Shown here piece by piece: positions 16,748 to 27,700 of a stretch of 64,000 nt of DNA; positions within the stretch are counted from its first letter, which is position 1; every line of letters starts with the position of its first letter. The translations under genes and the position numbers were made by a program. Where the stretch lies: contig NZ_CP046654.1 of assembly GCF_009759685.1 (NCBI RefSeq), forward strand, positions 2,294,001-2,358,000. Direction: 5' to 3'. The notes below the pieces were generated by a model. That model was not told the origin of the DNA and made no database searches. It was given only the letters and a program-made list of their open reading frames with translations. This DNA is from Acinetobacter baumannii. Lineage in GTDB: Bacteria; Pseudomonadota; Gammaproteobacteria; Pseudomonadales; Moraxellaceae.

Positions 16748-18388
16748 TTAGTTTGCTTTTGCAACAGGGGCAGCAGCAGTTTCATCGTTTGCAGCTTTGA
16801 ACGGAGATGTATAGTTCAAGCCAAGTGTAGAGCTTGTGTACTGACGAACTTTGTCGAGTAACACAGGGTCTTTGCTTAAGTCTTGTTTATAAGAAACCAC
16901 AATTTCATGAAGCTTCTGGTTCCACTTACCTTCAGTTTGCTGAGGGAAAGCTTTTTCAAGCAAGTTAAGCATGATGTATGGAGAGGTCGAAGCACCCGGA
17001 GACGCACCTAACAATGCAGTTACAGCGCCATCTTTAGATGCAAAGATTTCTGTACCGAATTGAAGTGTTGCAGGTTTACCCGGTTCTTTTTTGATGATCT
17101 GAACACGTTGACCACCTTGGCTTAAACGCCAGTCTTCAGCTTTCGCATCTGGGTAGTATTTACGAAGTTCATTGAGACGGTCTTCATCTGACATCATCAC
17201 TTGGCTCACCAAGTATTTAACAAGATCAAGGTTTTCCAAGCCAACAGTGGTCATTGGTAAAACATTGCTTTTGTTTGTTGATGCAAGTAAGTCAAGTTGA
17301 GAACCGTTTTTCAGGAACTTGTTTGAATACGTTGCAAATGGTCCAAACAATACATATTTTTTACCGTCGATATAACGTGTATCAATATGTGGTACAGACA
17401 TTGGAGGCGCACCAAGTTCCGCACGACCATAAACTTTCGCTGTGTGCTGAGCAGTAATTGCTGGGTTGTCAGTAATTAAGAACTCACCACCTACAGGGAA
17501 GCCAGCATATTGCTTCGCTTCTGGTAAACCAGTAAGTTGCAATAATTTAACCGCTGCACCGCCTGCACCGATAAATACAAAACGTGTTTTAACGTGATCT
17601 GTTTTACCAGTTTTCAAATCTTTGAAAGACACCGTCCAAGTTTTGTCATCATTTTGGCTGATGCCAGTCACTTCAGTTGAAGTCTGTAATTTGAAGTTAG
17701 GGTTTTGGTTTAGGTGATTCACTAATTGTTTAGTGATTGAACCATAGTTCACGTCAGAACCAACTTCCATACGAGTCGCTGCAACTTTTTGAGTTGGATC
17801 ACGATCGGTCATGACTAAAGGTGCCCATTGTTTAATCACAGCTGGGTCTTCAGTAAATTTCATGCCTTTGAAAAGCGGGCTTTGAATCATGGCAGCATAA
17901 CGTTTTTCTAAGAATTTAACGTTATCGCCCCAAACGAAAGCAATGTGTGGAACTGGGTTAATGAATGTTTTTGGTTCAGCTAAAACGCCTTGTTTTACCT
18001 GATATGACCAGAACTGTTTAGCAACTTCAAACTGAGAAGCAACTTTTTCAGCTTTGGCAATTTCCATCTTACCGTTTTTCTCTTCGGTATAGTTCATTTC
18101 CATAAAGCCAGAGTGGCCTGTTCCGGCATTGTTAAAGCCGTTTGAACTTTCTTGAGCAACTTGGTCAAGACGCTCAAACATACGAATTTGCCAATTCGGT
18201 TCAAGCTCAGTGAAATAAGTACCGAGAGTGGCACTCATGATGCCGCCGCCAACAAGAACAGCATCAACAACTGGCTCATCTTTTGCAGTTTGTACTTGTT
18301 TTGACGCAATCGGTCTAAACAAGAAAACAATACCCGCAATTAAAATAAGAATGATTAATACCAGAAGGTATTTCAAAAACTTTTTCAT
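16748..18388 (-). CDS. mqo: Malate:quinone oxidoreductase
   Basis: A 546-residue FAD enzyme, close to the ~548 of E. coli Mqo. It starts with a hydrophobic segment ([21 protein letters not shown]), likely a membrane anchor or uncleaved signal. Next comes the FAD-binding [15 protein letters not shown] (residues ~42-56) and [24 protein letters not shown], in which N-N-A-G-T-G-H is diagnostic of Mqo. FAVWGD-like and [11 protein letters not shown] motifs near the C-terminus also fit. Mqo oxidises malate to oxaloacetate and passes electrons to quinone, replacing or supplementing NAD malate dehydrogenase in the TCA cycle. The gene stands alone with its own terminator and a long upstream non-coding region. 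Confidence 0.97.
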   Translation of the reverse strand: MKKFLKYLLVLIILILIAGIVFLFRPIASKQVQTAKDEPVVDAVLVGGGIMSATLGTYFTELEPNWQIRMFERLDQVAQESSNGFNNAGTGHSGFMEMNYTEEKNGKMEIAKAEKVASQFEVAKQFWSYQVKQGVLAEPKTFINPVPHIAFVWGDNVKFLEKRYAAMIQSPLFKGMKFTEDPAVIKQWAPLVMTDRDPTQKVAATRMEVGSDVNYGSITKQLVNHLNQNPNFKLQTSTEVTGISQNDDKTWTVSFKDLKTGKTDHVKTRFVFIGAGGAAVKLLQLTGLPEAKQYAGFPVGGEFLITDNPAITAQHTAKVYGRAELGAPPMSVPHIDTRYIDGKKYVLFGPFATYSNKFLKNGSQLDLLASTNKSNVLPMTTVGLENLDLVKYLVSQVMMSDEDRLNELRKYYPDAKAEDWRLSQGGQRVQIIKKEPGKPATLQFGTEIFASKDGAVTALLGASPGASTSPYIMLNLLEKAFPQQTEGKWNQKLHEIVVSYKQDLSKDPVLLDKVRQYTSSTLGLNYTSPFKAANDETAAAPVAKAN

Positions 18389-18859
18389 GTAAGGGGGACC
18401 TTAAAATAAGTTATTTGAGTCACTTAAGGTGTGAGGAAACCTAGACAGCGTATCCAGACAAAACGGATATAAATGCGAAAGTAAAATTCTCCAAAACAGA
18501 GAACTTTGAAAAAAAGAAAAATTACTTGGGATTATCGCAAACACTCTATATTTTAGACTAATTTTGCATTGACAATACAATTTTTATAATAAATGGGTTC
18601 TATTAAAATCATAAATATGATTTATATTTGATCAAATTAAACTTTTATAAGATTATTTTTAGTTTTAATTTAATTGTAAGAGGTTGAAAATAAATTAATA
18701 AAATAAATTTGGTTAAACTTAAGCCATTTGAAGGATATACTTCGATAAAAATAGGTGAATTTTTAATTTATGACCTATTGATGTAATTAATATCCTTGCA
18801 TGACCTTATTTTCTGTCATACATACTTCTTATTAATATGAGTGCTATAAATAATAAATT
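18389..18859. other. Non-coding region between mqo and betA
   Basis: About 470 bases without a supported gene. The part next to mqo should carry its promoter. An inverted pair ATAGGT (about 18751) and ACCTAT (about 18773) and a GTATCC/GGATAT pair near 18450 are visible, but neither matches a regulator I know. The middle (18590-18720) is very A+T-rich. I see no tRNA or recognisable small RNA. Confidence 0.3.
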
Positions 18860-18892
18860 AAGGGCATATTCCTGCATAAGAAATATGCCCTT
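18860..18892 (-). terminator. Terminator downstream of betA
   Basis: AAGGGCATATT (18860-18870) pairs perfectly with AATATGCCCTT (18882-18892), an 11-bp stem with an 11-nt loop, 7 bases after the betA stop. On the minus strand it is followed by an A/T-rich tail with short T-runs. Confidence 0.75.
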
Positions 18893-18899
18893 TAAGATT

Positions 18900-20558
18900 T
18901 TATGATGCTACATAGAATGGTGCAGTCGAACGTGGTAACGCTTCGCGTCCACGAATTTGGTCTGCAATTTTCTCGGCAATCATAATGGTGGTTGCATTTA
19001 AGTTGCCGGTAATAATCAGCGGCATAATTGAGGCATCAACTACACGCAAACCATTCATACCGTGTACACGGCCTTGACCATCTACAACAGCCATTTCGTC
19101 TTCGCCCATCTTACAGCTACAAGACGGGTGGTAAGCTGTTTCTGCATGGTTACGAACAAAGTCATCAAGCTCTGCATCTGTCTGCAAATGTTTGCCCGGG
19201 CTAATTTCATCACCACGATATGGGTCAAGAGCAGGTTGATGCATGATTTCACGCGTGATACGGATTGCATCACGGAACTCACGCCAGTCTTGTTCAGTCG
19301 ACATGTAGTTAAACAAGATACTTGGATGCGCAAACGGGTCTTTCGATTTAAGCTTGATACGCCCGCGTGAAGGCGAACGCATTGAACCCACGTGTGCTTG
19401 GAAGCCATGTTCTTTTACTGCATTACTACCGTTGTAGTTAATAGCTACTGGCAAGAAGTGGTATTGAATGTTTGGCCACTTAAATTCATCCGAACTACGG
19501 ATAAATCCACCAGCTTCAAACTGGTTACTTGCACCAATACCTGTACCATTGAATAACCATTCGGCACCAATGGCAGGTTGGTTATACCATTTTAAAGCAG
19601 GGTATAAAGAAACGGGTTGCTTACATTTATACTGTAAGTACATTTCCAAGTGATCTTGCAAGTTTTCACCCACGCCCGGCAAATCATGAACCACATCAAT
19701 GTCCATTGATTTTAAGAAGGTACTTTGACCTACGCCTGAGCGCTGTAAAATTTGCGGTGACGCAATTGCGCCTGCACACAGTAATACTTCACGTTTAACC
19801 AAGGCACGTTGCAAGTTGTTTTGATCAGCACCAATAATATATTCAACACCAATTGCTTGCTTTTGATTAAACAAGATTTTGTTGGTCGTCGCATGAGTTA
19901 AAATAGTCAGGTTTGGACGACCTTTTGCCATATCCAAATAACCACGTGCGGTACTTGAACGACGGCCTTTAGGTGTAACGGTACGGTCCATTGGACCAAA
20001 ACCTTCTTGCTGATAACCATTTAAGTCGTCAGTACGTGGGTAACCTGCCTGTACACCTGCTTCAACCATGGCATGGAACAGCACGTTGTTGCCATTTTTT
20101 GGTGTAGCCACTGATACAGGGCCGCTATCACCATGATAGTCGTTGCCACCAATGTCACGAGTCTCGGCTTTTTTGTAGTAAGGCAAACAGTCGGCATAAG
20201 TCCAGTTTTCAAGGCCTTTATGGGTTGCCCATTGTTCTAAATCCATTGCGTTACCACGGATATAGCACATACCATTAATTAAAGATGAGCCACCTAAGCC
20301 TTTACCACGACCACACTCCATACGACGGTTGTTCATGTGTGGCTCTGGGTCAGTTAAATAAGCCCAGTTATAGCGACGACCTTGAAGAGGGTAGGCCAAA
20401 GCTGCCGGCATTTGTGTACGGAAATCCAAGCGATAATCTGGTCCACCTGCTTCTAGCAGTAAAACGGTGGTATCTTTGTCTTCAGTAAGACGCGCAGCGA
20501 GTACATTTCCGGCAGATCCTGCGCCAATAATAATGTAATCATATTCTTTAATATTCAT
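18900..20558 (-). CDS. betA: Choline dehydrogenase
   Basis: A 552-residue GMC oxidoreductase. [19 protein letters not shown] at residues 6-24 is the FAD dinucleotide-binding motif, [15 protein letters not shown] is GMC signature 1, and [15 protein letters not shown] is GMC signature 2. [16 protein letters not shown] near the C-terminus carries the His of the active site. BetA oxidises choline to betaine aldehyde, membrane-associated and quinone-linked. The start at 20558 has AAGGATAG upstream; the in-frame start 57 bases earlier lacks one. It is the third gene of betI-betB-betA, about 95 bases after betB, and ends at a hairpin. Product glycine betaine is an osmoprotectant. Confidence 0.95.
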   Translation of the reverse strand: MNIKEYDYIIIGAGSAGNVLAARLTEDKDTTVLLLEAGGPDYRLDFRTQMPAALAYPLQGRRYNWAYLTDPEPHMNNRRMECGRGKGLGGSSLINGMCYIRGNAMDLEQWATHKGLENWTYADCLPYYKKAETRDIGGNDYHGDSGPVSVATPKNGNNVLFHAMVEAGVQAGYPRTDDLNGYQQEGFGPMDRTVTPKGRRSSTARGYLDMAKGRPNLTILTHATTNKILFNQKQAIGVEYIIGADQNNLQRALVKREVLLCAGAIASPQILQRSGVGQSTFLKSMDIDVVHDLPGVGENLQDHLEMYLQYKCKQPVSLYPALKWYNQPAIGAEWLFNGTGIGASNQFEAGGFIRSSDEFKWPNIQYHFLPVAINYNGSNAVKEHGFQAHVGSMRSPSRGRIKLKSKDPFAHPSILFNYMSTEQDWREFRDAIRITREIMHQPALDPYRGDEISPGKHLQTDAELDDFVRNHAETAYHPSCSCKMGEDEMAVVDGQGRVHGMNGLRVVDASIMPLIITGNLNATTIMIAEKIADQIRGREALPRSTAPFYVAS

Positions 20559-20653
20559 AACTATCCTTTTTTTACTAACAGTTTGCCTGAGCAATCTATA
20601 AAGACTGCTCGGCATATGTGATTTAGGTTGAAGGTTTTAGAGCGATTGAGGCA

Positions 20654-22126
20654 TTAAAAAATGCTTTGATAATCGCCAAGTTCAACTTGAATAGATTTGA
20701 TACGGGTATAGTGCCCAAGCGTGGTTAAGCCATTTTCGCGGCCCACACCAGATTGCTTGTAGCCACCAACTGGCATTTCGGCAGGTGATTCACCCCAAGT
20801 GTTAATCCAGCAAATACCAGCTTCAATTTGGTGAATAATGCGATGAGCGCGGCTAATATCTTGAGTGACCACACCGGCAGCTAAACCAAAGGTCGTGTCG
20901 TTCGCACGTTGAATCACTTCTTCTTCGGTTTCATAGCTTAAGATGCTCATGACAGGTCCAAAAATTTCTTCTTGAACAATCGCCATCTGGTCAGTGCAGT
21001 CGCTAAATACAGTCGGTAGCACATAAGCGCCTTTGGCAAGCTCGCCTTCTGTCGCACGACCGCCACCAATTAACACTTTAGCGCCTTGTTGTTTGCCTGA
21101 CTCAATGAAAGACAACACTTTTTCCATATGAGGGAAGCTAGTGAGCGGGCCGAAGTTTGTGTCTTCAGCCATTGGATCACCAATGCGAATACGTTTTACA
21201 CGCTCTACAACCGCTTTTTCAAAGTCAGCTAAACGTGATTTTGGAACAAATACGCGCGTACCGTTGGTACATACTTGACCTGAGCTAAAGAAGTTCGCCA
21301 TAACCGCAATGTCTGCGGCACGGTTAAGGTCAGCATCTTCACAAATAATGAGTGGTGACTTGCCACCAAGCTCCATAGTCACTTCTTTTAGTGTAGAGCC
21401 AGCAGCGCTTGCCATCACTTTTTTGCCTGTTTCTACGCCACCCGTGAATGAGATTTTTTCAATCACAGGATGTTCTGTGAGCCATTGACCAATTTCACGA
21501 CCGGCACCTTGTACCACGTTAAATACGCCGTCTGGTAAGCCAGCTTCTGTATAGATTTCTGCAAGTTTTAATGCAGTAAGTGGCGTTGTTTCGCTTGGCT
21601 TGAAAATCATGGCATTGCCGGCAGCAAGGGCAGGGGCAGATTTCCATAAAGCGATTTGGATTGGATAGTTCCAGGCACCAATACCTGCAACTACGCCTAA
21701 AGGTTCACGGCGTGTATAAAAGAAACTTGATTCGCGAAGCGGAACTTGTTCGCCCTGAATAGCTGTTGCAAGTCCTGCGTAGTATTCGAGTACATCTGCA
21801 CCAGTCACAATATCGACGGTAGATGTTTCGCTGTAGGCTTTACCGGTGTCGAGTGTTTCAAGACGGGCAAGCTCATCATTACGTTCACGGAGAATATCGA
21901 CAGCACGGCGTAAAATACGTGAACGCTCCATAGCGGTCATGGCTGCCCAGATTTTTTGTCCTTGTTGGGCACTTTTTACAGCAGCTTCAATATCTTGTTC
22001 AGATGCCTGTTGAAGAGTCGCGATAATTTCGCCGTTGGCAGGGTTAATACTATTAAATGTTTTACCACTGGTTGCTTCAACGTAGCGTCCATGGATATAC
22101 AATTGATGAACTTGTACATCACTCAT
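20654..22126 (-). CDS. betB: Betaine-aldehyde dehydrogenase
   Basis: A 490-residue NAD(P)-dependent aldehyde dehydrogenase. Motifs are ELGGKSPLI with the general-base Glu, and [16 protein letters not shown] with the catalytic Cys, the C-T-N-G context being typical of Bet[23 protein letters not shown] (residues ~152-173) matches the cofactor/substrate region. It converts betaine aldehyde to glycine betaine. The ATG at 22126 has GGAGAG upstream. Its start overlaps the betI stop by 8 bases, indicating translational coupling. Regulated, by inference, by BetI at the palindrome upstream of betI. Confidence 0.96.
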   Translation of the reverse strand: MSDVQVHQLYIHGRYVEATSGKTFNSINPANGEIIATLQQASEQDIEAAVKSAQQGQKIWAAMTAMERSRILRRAVDILRERNDELARLETLDTGKAYSETSTVDIVTGADVLEYYAGLATAIQGEQVPLRESSFFYTRREPLGVVAGIGAWNYPIQIALWKSAPALAAGNAMIFKPSETTPLTALKLAEIYTEAGLPDGVFNVVQGAGREIGQWLTEHPVIEKISFTGGVETGKKVMASAAGSTLKEVTMELGGKSPLIICEDADLNRAADIAVMANFFSSGQVCTNGTRVFVPKSRLADFEKAVVERVKRIRIGDPMAEDTNFGPLTSFPHMEKVLSFIESGKQQGAKVLIGGGRATEGELAKGAYVLPTVFSDCTDQMAIVQEEIFGPVMSILSYETEEEVIQRANDTTFGLAAGVVTQDISRAHRIIHQIEAGICWINTWGESPAEMPVGGYKQSGVGRENGLTTLGHYTRIKSIQVELGDYQSIF

Positions 22127-22742
22127 TTTGTCTCTCCTGCAAAGGCTTGTTCGCAAATTGCAATTGCGTTTTTACATAATCATAAGCAATGGAACGGGCC
22201 AGTTCGCTGTCAAATTCATTGTGACGGCTTAAACTGCCACGTAGCCATAATCCATCAATCAATGCTGCCAGACCTCTTGCGGCAACACTGGCCTGTTGTT
22301 CATCCATTAACTTGAGAAAATAAAACTTCAAGTTGGAATACAGGCGTTGATCATTAATCTTTTGCAAACGGCTCAGGTCCGGTACATGCATGCTTGCAGA
22401 CCAAAAGTCTAACCAGACCCGCATTGCTTTTTCATTTACCTGACTAATGTCAAAGTTAGAGTCAATAATTGCCTTAATCTGGCTTTCCGGATGCGAATCT
22501 GCTTCTGCTCTGTACTGTTCGGTTTTCCGACGCAAAACATTGAGCATTTCTTGCATACAGGTATTTATTAACCCTTGTTTGTCGCCAAAGTAATGGCTGA
22601 CAATACCGGTCGACAACTCGGCTTTTTTTGCAATTTGTGCAATGGTGGTATTGGATAACCCCACTTCATAAATTACGTCGAGTGCAGCGTTCATAATCTC
22701 TTCACGGCGCACATGCTCTGGTTTTACTCTGCGTTTTGTCAT
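22119..22742 (-). CDS. betI: TetR-family choline-sensing repressor BetI
   Basis: A 207-residue TetR regulator. The HTH region includes [44 protein letters not shown] (residues ~14-57, given by key parts: T-I-A-Q-I-A and S-T-G-I-V-S-H-Y-F), almost the same as in known BetI proteins. The C-terminal domain has [14 protein letters not shown], the conserved BetI effector region. BetI represses bet genes and is released by choline. ATG 22742 is preferred over upstream in-frame codons since [17 protein letters not shown] is a normal BetI N-terminus. It is the promoter-proximal gene of betIBA and faces the first betT gene. Confidence 0.94.
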   Translation of the reverse strand: MTKRRVKPEHVRREEIMNAALDVIYEVGLSNTTIAQIAKKAELSTGIVSHYFGDKQGLINTCMQEMLNVLRRKTEQYRAEADSHPESQIKAIIDSNFDISQVNEKAMRVWLDFWSASMHVPDLSRLQKINDQRLYSNLKFYFLKLMDEQQASVAARGLAALIDGLWLRGSLSRHNEFDSELARSIAYDYVKTQLQFANKPLQERQNE

Positions 22743-22818
22743 GATTGTCCACATCAGCACTTTTACGGGTGCTTTAAATTCAGCATGTTAACTTGCAGAG
22801 CATCATAGCACTTTTTTT

Positions 22819-22864
22819 ATCATACTTGTTATTGATTGAACGTTCAATCAATAACAAGTATGAT
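22819..22864. promoter_or_regulatory. 46-bp perfect palindrome, probable BetI operator
   Basis: The 46 bases from 22819 to 22864 equal their own reverse complement. The centre is TTGATTGAACGTTCAATCAA, which matches the BetI operator consensus as I recall it from enterobacteria. It lies between divergent betI and betT genes, 76 bases from the betI start and 143 bases from the betT start, so one site can control both directions. Confidence 0.85.
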
Positions 22865-23007
22865 GTGTAAAAATCAATGAATTTTTGAATCTTACTTCGG
22901 GGCAGAAGAGATAGAATCAGAAGTTCTTACGGATAGGATGATGCGCATAAGTCCGGTACTTATCACGTTATTTTGGAAAAAATACACCGATTGCAAGGAG
23001 CAATAAG

Positions 23008-24630
23008 ATGGTGTTGAAAAGTGATGGATATTCTTCAGACCATATTCGGTTAAATCGTTTTGTATTTTGGAGTTCGGCAGTCAGTATCGGCATTTTTGGC
23101 CTATTATTTGTGCTGTTTCCAGAAAAAAGTCAGTTTTGGCTGACCTATGTGCAAGAGCAGGTAAACCACTTTTTCGGGTGGTATTACATGTTGGTGATTG
23201 TGCTGTGTTTAGGCTTTGTGGCTTGGCTTGCCTTCTCAAGAGTGGGACAGATTCCTTTAGGAAAAGACCACGACAAACCTGAGTTTGGCTATTTGGCTTG
23301 GACCTCAATGCTGTTTTCGGCAGGTATTGGTATCGCGCTACTTTATTATGGTGTTGCTGAACCTGTTGACCATTTTCTAAGACCGCCAGAAGGTGAGGCA
23401 GGCACTATTCAGGCTGCCCGCAATGCCATGACCTATAGCTTTTTGCACTGGGGTATTCATGGCTGGGTGCTTTATGCCTTGCTGGGTGTGACATTAGGTT
23501 ATTTTGCCTTTAGACAAGATTTACCACTCGCACTACGCTCGGCACTCTATCCAATTTTTGGAGAGCGAGTTCATGGTCTGGTAGGCGATTTTGTCGATGG
23601 CTTTGGTATTTTAGCAACCGTAATTTCTTTGGTGACCAACTTAGGTATTGGTGCTTTAGTGTTGGTTTCAGGCATTTGTTATTTAATTCCTGAAATTCCC
23701 GATAACTCTGCAACTTTAATTACTGCAGTTTTAATCATGATGTTTGTGGCAACAGTCACTACAGTGGTCGGGATTGAAAAAGGCTTGGCATGGTTATCAC
23801 GGATTAATTTACGTTTGCTCTATGCCTTACTTTTATTTGTATTTTTAACAGGACCGACGAACCATTTGTTAAATGGTCTTGTGCAAAATACGGGCGATTA
23901 CCTTAATAATTTTATGGGTAAAAGTTTTGATATGTATTTATACAATCAAAAAGCCAGTGGCTGGTTGGGTTCATGGACTGTGTTTTATTGGGCGTGGTGG
24001 ATTGCTTGGGCACCTTTTGTAGGAATGTTTATTGCCCGCATTTCCAAAGGCCGAACTATTCGAGAAGTGGTTTTGGGTGTATGCCTCATTCCATTAGGTT
24101 TTACCTTGGCTTGGATTTCGATTTTTGGAAATACTGCAATTCATTTAATTCTCAATCAAAAACAGAAAGTTTTAGGTGATATGGTTTTAAGTGACCCTGC
24201 GTTGTCATTATTCAAATTACTCGAATATCTCCCGTTTAATCCGTATATTGCCGGGATTGTTGTTGTAATTTGTTTCGTTTTATTTTTGACACCGGTTGGG
24301 TCTGGTACACTAATGATCGCCAATTTGTCCTCGAAAGGGGGCACCAGTGATAGTGATTCACCGATCTGGTTACGCATCTTTTGGTCTGTGGTCATTACCA
24401 TTGTAAGTATCGGCTTATTATTAGCAGGTAGTTTTAACTCCATGCAAAGTGCAGTGGTGTTATGTGGTTTACCATTTTCTGTGATTATTTTGCTTTATAT
24501 GTTTGGTCTAGCCAAAGCCCTAAAGCAAGATGATTTTGACCCGAATGTTGCGAAAAAGCAGTTAGCTATTTCAAAAGACATTTCTATTCCATCGAATTGT
24601 GACCAGAACAAAGTGACCGAGGTTTTATAA
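23008..24630 (+). CDS. BCCT-family choline transporter, short form (BetT1-like)
   Basis: A 540-residue transporter with 12 membrane segments. BCCT signatures are visible: MLFSAGIGIALLYYGVAEPVDHF near residue 115 (G-I-G-I-A) and WTVFYWAWWIAWAPFVGMFIARISKGRTIRE near residue 330, given here for the W-A-W-W-I-A-W and G-R-T-I-R-E elements. The C-terminus is short, lacking the long osmoregulatory tail. In A. baylyi two choline transporters, a short osmotically independent and a long one, lie next to betIBA, which this arrangement matches. SD AAGGAG lies 8 bases ahead of the ATG. It is divergent from betI across the palindrome and is followed by a hairpin, so it may be partly uncoupled from the second transporter. 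Confidence 0.9.
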   Translation: MVLKSDGYSSDHIRLNRFVFWSSAVSIGIFGLLFVLFPEKSQFWLTYVQEQVNHFFGWYYMLVIVLCLGFVAWLAFSRVGQIPLGKDHDKPEFGYLAWTSMLFSAGIGIALLYYGVAEPVDHFLRPPEGEAGTIQAARNAMTYSFLHWGIHGWVLYALLGVTLGYFAFRQDLPLALRSALYPIFGERVHGLVGDFVDGFGILATVISLVTNLGIGALVLVSGICYLIPEIPDNSATLITAVLIMMFVATVTTVVGIEKGLAWLSRINLRLLYALLLFVFLTGPTNHLLNGLVQNTGDYLNNFMGKSFDMYLYNQKASGWLGSWTVFYWAWWIAWAPFVGMFIARISKGRTIREVVLGVCLIPLGFTLAWISIFGNTAIHLILNQKQKVLGDMVLSDPALSLFKLLEYLPFNPYIAGIVVVICFVLFLTPVGSGTLMIANLSSKGGTSDSDSPIWLRIFWSVVITIVSIGLLLAGSFNSMQSAVVLCGLPFSVIILLYMFGLAKALKQDDFDPNVAKKQLAISKDISIPSNCDQNKVTEVL

Positions 24631-24672
24631 CCTTGGTTCATCACATTTATTTATATTTTTTGCGTTCAAAGC

Positions 24673-24706
24673 AGTCTTTTCATTATTGTTAAATAGTGAA
24701 AAGACT
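24673..24706 (+). terminator. Hairpin between the two betT-type genes
   Basis: AGTCTTTTCATTATT (24673-24687) pairs with AATAGTGAAAAGACT (24692-24706) with one G-T pair and a 4-nt loop. It is followed by an A/T-rich stretch ending in TTTT. It could end or attenuate the first transporter's transcript. Confidence 0.65.
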
Positions 24707-24747
24707 AAATTGAATATTTTATTTTTCTTCTATTCCTTGAGGATTGT

Positions 24748-26814
24748 ATGGCAACAGATAATCCAAGAGCAGTTGATGATTTAACATTATCTAAATCTAA
24801 AAAAGACCCGCTTAACCGTGTGGTTTTTTATATTTCAGCTCTAATCATTTTAATCTTTTCTCTCGTTACTTTTTTATTTAACGATTTCGCAAATCGAACC
24901 ATTAACACCGTCCTTGCGTGGGTAACGTCAACCTTTGGCTGGTACTATTTACTGGCTGCAACGCTGTATATGGTGTTTGTAATTTTCATTGCCTGCTCAC
25001 GGTATGGTGAGATTAAACTTGGCCCTAAACACTCAAAGCCTGAGTTTAGTTTACTGAGTTGGTCCGCCATGCTGTTTTCGGCAGGTATTGGTATCGATTT
25101 AATGTTCTTCTCGGTGGCTGAGCCATTATCTCATTATATGCAGCCGCCTGTCGGCGTAGGCCAGACCTATGAAGCGGCACGCCAAAGTATGGTGTGGACG
25201 CTGTTTCACTATGGTTTGACCGGATGGTGTATGTATGCCTTGATTGGTATGGCACTTGGTTATTTCAGTTATCGCTATAACTTGCCGCTTACCATTCGTT
25301 CTGCACTTTACCCAATTTTTGGGAATAGGATTAATGGGGCCATTGGCCATAGTGTAGATACTGCCGCCGTCATCGGAACAATTTTTGGTATTGCGACCAC
25401 CTGCGGGATTGGCGTGGTACAGCTGAACTATGGTTTACATGTTTTATTAGGACTGCCAGAGAATATCTGGATGCAGTTTGCACTCATTGCTATTGCAGTC
25501 GGTATTAGTATTATTTCAGTGACATCTGGGGTGAATAAAGGCCTTCGGATTTTGTCTGAAATCAATATTTATGTATCGATTGGTCTTTTACTGTTTATTT
25601 TGTTCTTGGGCAATACCGAGTTTTTACTCAATGCGCTGGTACAAAATATTGGTGATTATTTAACTCGCTTCCCAACCTTAGCCTTACAAAGTTTTGCTTT
25701 TGAGCAACCTAAAGATTGGATGAGCAGTTGGACCTTGTTCTTCTGGGCATGGTGGATTGCTTGGTCGCCATTTGTAGGTTTGTTTTTGGCCCGTATTTCT
25801 AGAGGCCGTACTATTCGTGAGTTTGTGTGCGGGACTTTAATTATTCCTCTGTTATTTACCTTAACCTGGTTATCCATTTTTGGTAATAGCGCATTGCACA
25901 GTGTGATTTTTGAAGGCAACCAGACTTTAGCTGCAACGGTATTATCTAATCCGGCACATGGTTTTTATGACCTGTTAGCGCAGTACCCGGGTTTTACCTT
26001 TATTGCTTCAGTCGCAACAGTAACGGGCCTTTTATTCTATGTGACTTCTGCCGATTCGGGGGCATTGGTTTTAGGTAACTTCACGACCAAGCTTACCCAT
26101 ATTGATAATGATGCGCCGCGTTGGTTAAGCGTGTTTTGGGCAATTGCCATTGGGTTATTAACGCTCGCTATGCTGATGACCAACGGGATTACCGCTTTGC
26201 AGAATGCAACCATTATTATGGGACTGCCGTTTAGTTTCGTGATGTTCCTTGTCATGGCGGGGCTTTATAAGTCGCTCAGGCTTGAAGACTATAGGCATGC
26301 CAGTCGAAGTATGAACGCGGCACCTGTGGTGGGTAATGTCGACATTCTCAATTGGAAACAGCGTTTGACTCGGGTTATGCATCATCCGGGAACGACTGAA
26401 ACCAGACGAATGCTCGATACCGTTTGCAAACCTGCCGTTCAAGCTGTTGCTGATGAACTCATTAAGCAAGGTATGAACGTAGATGTGCAGCAAACACCAC
26501 TTGAAGATGAAGAGGCGCTATATCACCTCGATATCACTATTCATTTGGAAGAAGAGCAAAACTTCGTTTATCAGATTTGGCCTGTCCGTTATAGTGCGCC
26601 TAACTTTAGTCAGCGTGTAAAACGAGGCAAACAGTTCTATTACCGTCTCGAAACCTATCTTTATGAAGGTTCTCAAGACAACGACCTTGTGGGTTACAGT
26701 AAAGAACAGGTTATTAATGACATTTTAGATAAATATGAAAGACATATGACGTTCTTGCATATTAATCGTATTAGCCCTGGGAACCGTCCATTATTCCCAG
26801 ATCCACAAGCTTAA
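24748..26814 (+). CDS. betT: BCCT-family choline transporter with long C-terminal domain (BetT-like)
   Basis: A 688-residue BCCT transporter. GIGIDLMFFSVAEPLSHYM near residue 115 is nearly the E. coli BetT sequence, with D in place of the A seen in the shorter neighbour. WTLFFWAWWIAWSPFVGLF and RISRGRTIREF follow around residue 330-350. After the last membrane segment (~residue 510) there is a ~175-residue soluble domain with VVGNVDILNWKQRLTRVM and FLHINRISPGNRPLFPDP, as in proton-coupled BetT proteins whose tail senses osmotic stress. SD TTGAGGA lies 6 bases ahead of the ATG. It imports choline for BetA/BetB. A MarC-type gene starts 11 bases after its stop, so the two are probably cotranscribed. 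Confidence 0.93.
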   Translation: MATDNPRAVDDLTLSKSKKDPLNRVVFYISALIILIFSLVTFLFNDFANRTINTVLAWVTSTFGWYYLLAATLYMVFVIFIACSRYGEIKLGPKHSKPEFSLLSWSAMLFSAGIGIDLMFFSVAEPLSHYMQPPVGVGQTYEAARQSMVWTLFHYGLTGWCMYALIGMALGYFSYRYNLPLTIRSALYPIFGNRINGAIGHSVDTAAVIGTIFGIATTCGIGVVQLNYGLHVLLGLPENIWMQFALIAIAVGISIISVTSGVNKGLRILSEINIYVSIGLLLFILFLGNTEFLLNALVQNIGDYLTRFPTLALQSFAFEQPKDWMSSWTLFFWAWWIAWSPFVGLFLARISRGRTIREFVCGTLIIPLLFTLTWLSIFGNSALHSVIFEGNQTLAATVLSNPAHGFYDLLAQYPGFTFIASVATVTGLLFYVTSADSGALVLGNFTTKLTHIDNDAPRWLSVFWAIAIGLLTLAMLMTNGITALQNATIIMGLPFSFVMFLVMAGLYKSLRLEDYRHASRSMNAAPVVGNVDILNWKQRLTRVMHHPGTTETRRMLDTVCKPAVQAVADELIKQGMNVDVQQTPLEDEEALYHLDITIHLEEEQNFVYQIWPVRYSAPNFSQRVKRGKQFYYRLETYLYEGSQDNDLVGYSKEQVINDILDKYERHMTFLHINRISPGNRPLFPDPQA

Positions 26815-26825
26815 GGGGAATATGC

Positions 26826-27440
26826 ATGGTTTCACCATATCTGCATTCTTTTGCTTTATTTTTCTCTTTGCTCAATCCTTTTTTAATGAGCATTTATATG
26901 ATTGGCCTCATCCGCCATTCAGAAACCAAGGTATTTAACAAAGCTTTAATTCAGGGGAGTTTGATTGCTTATATCGTCTTTATGCTGTTTGCATGGGGCG
27001 GTGAAGCAATCTTTAGTAAATACCTGAATGTACGCTTTGAGGCTTTCCAGATTTTTGGTGGTCTTATCTTTTTGGTGATTGGTTACCGCTATGTGTTTCA
27101 GGGTGCAGATACCATTGGTGAAATGCGCGGCGCACCTGAACATTTGGCCGGCACTATTGCCATGCCTTTTATGATTGGGCCGGGAACCATTAGTGCAGCT
27201 GTGGTGACAGGTATTGAAATGTCGATTGGTGCTGCGGCACTTGTGATCGGGTTTACCATGTTTTTAACATGCAGTATTTTGATCTTGATGAAATTTTCAC
27301 ATGATCATTTGCGTTACAAACATGCAAAATATATCGATCGCTATTTCGATATTGTCGGGCGTTTATCTGCTTTATTAATCGGTACGATTGCTGTTGATAT
27401 GATTATTAATGGCGTTACCGGACTGATTCATAAAGTATAG
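26826..27440 (+). CDS. MarC-family (UPF0056) integral membrane protein
   Basis: A 204-residue membrane protein with six hydrophobic segments. ALFFSLLNPFLMSIYM near the start and MPFMIGPGTISAAVVTG in the middle are the two MarC-type repeats with N-P and G-P-G-T-I; DRYFDIVGRLSALLIGTIAVDMIINGV ends the protein (key elements R-x-x-G-L/R-x-x-A and A-x-x-M). MarC was once linked to multidrug resistance, later disproved; transport of amino acids or other solutes has been proposed, without firm proof. It is 11 bases downstream of betT, with GGGGAA as SD, which suggests a link to choline or betaine stress physiology. The coupling is observed; the role is inference. Confidence 0.88.
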   Translation: MVSPYLHSFALFFSLLNPFLMSIYMIGLIRHSETKVFNKALIQGSLIAYIVFMLFAWGGEAIFSKYLNVRFEAFQIFGGLIFLVIGYRYVFQGADTIGEMRGAPEHLAGTIAMPFMIGPGTISAAVVTGIEMSIGAAALVIGFTMFLTCSILILMKFSHDHLRYKHAKYIDRYFDIVGRLSALLIGTIAVDMIINGVTGLIHKV

Positions 27441-27457
27441 CGAACCTCATATAAAAC

Positions 27458-27498
27458 GATGCTGTGTCATTTAAAATGGAACAAAATGGCATAGCATC
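27458..27498 (+). terminator. Imperfect terminator after the marC-like gene
   Basis: GATGCT-G-TG-T-CATT on the left (from 27458) pairs with AATG-G-CA-T-AGCATC on the right (to 27498), with two single mismatches. TTTAGTTTATTTTT follows. The GATGCT motif recurs at about 27614 without a partner. Confidence 0.6.
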
Positions 27499-27700
27499 TT
27501 TAGTTTATTTTTGGTTGCTTCTCAGCTTTTTATTTAAGAAAAACTAAAAAATAATTAAAAATAATAGTTTAAAAAATATTCGTTCAAAAAAGAATTAACA
27601 ATATTAAAAAATACGATGCTATGTTGTGGATTTAAGCATGTTTTTTTTGTGAATTATCAACCATAATGTTTTCTGAGCTTGTTTGAGACAGAGTTGAGTC

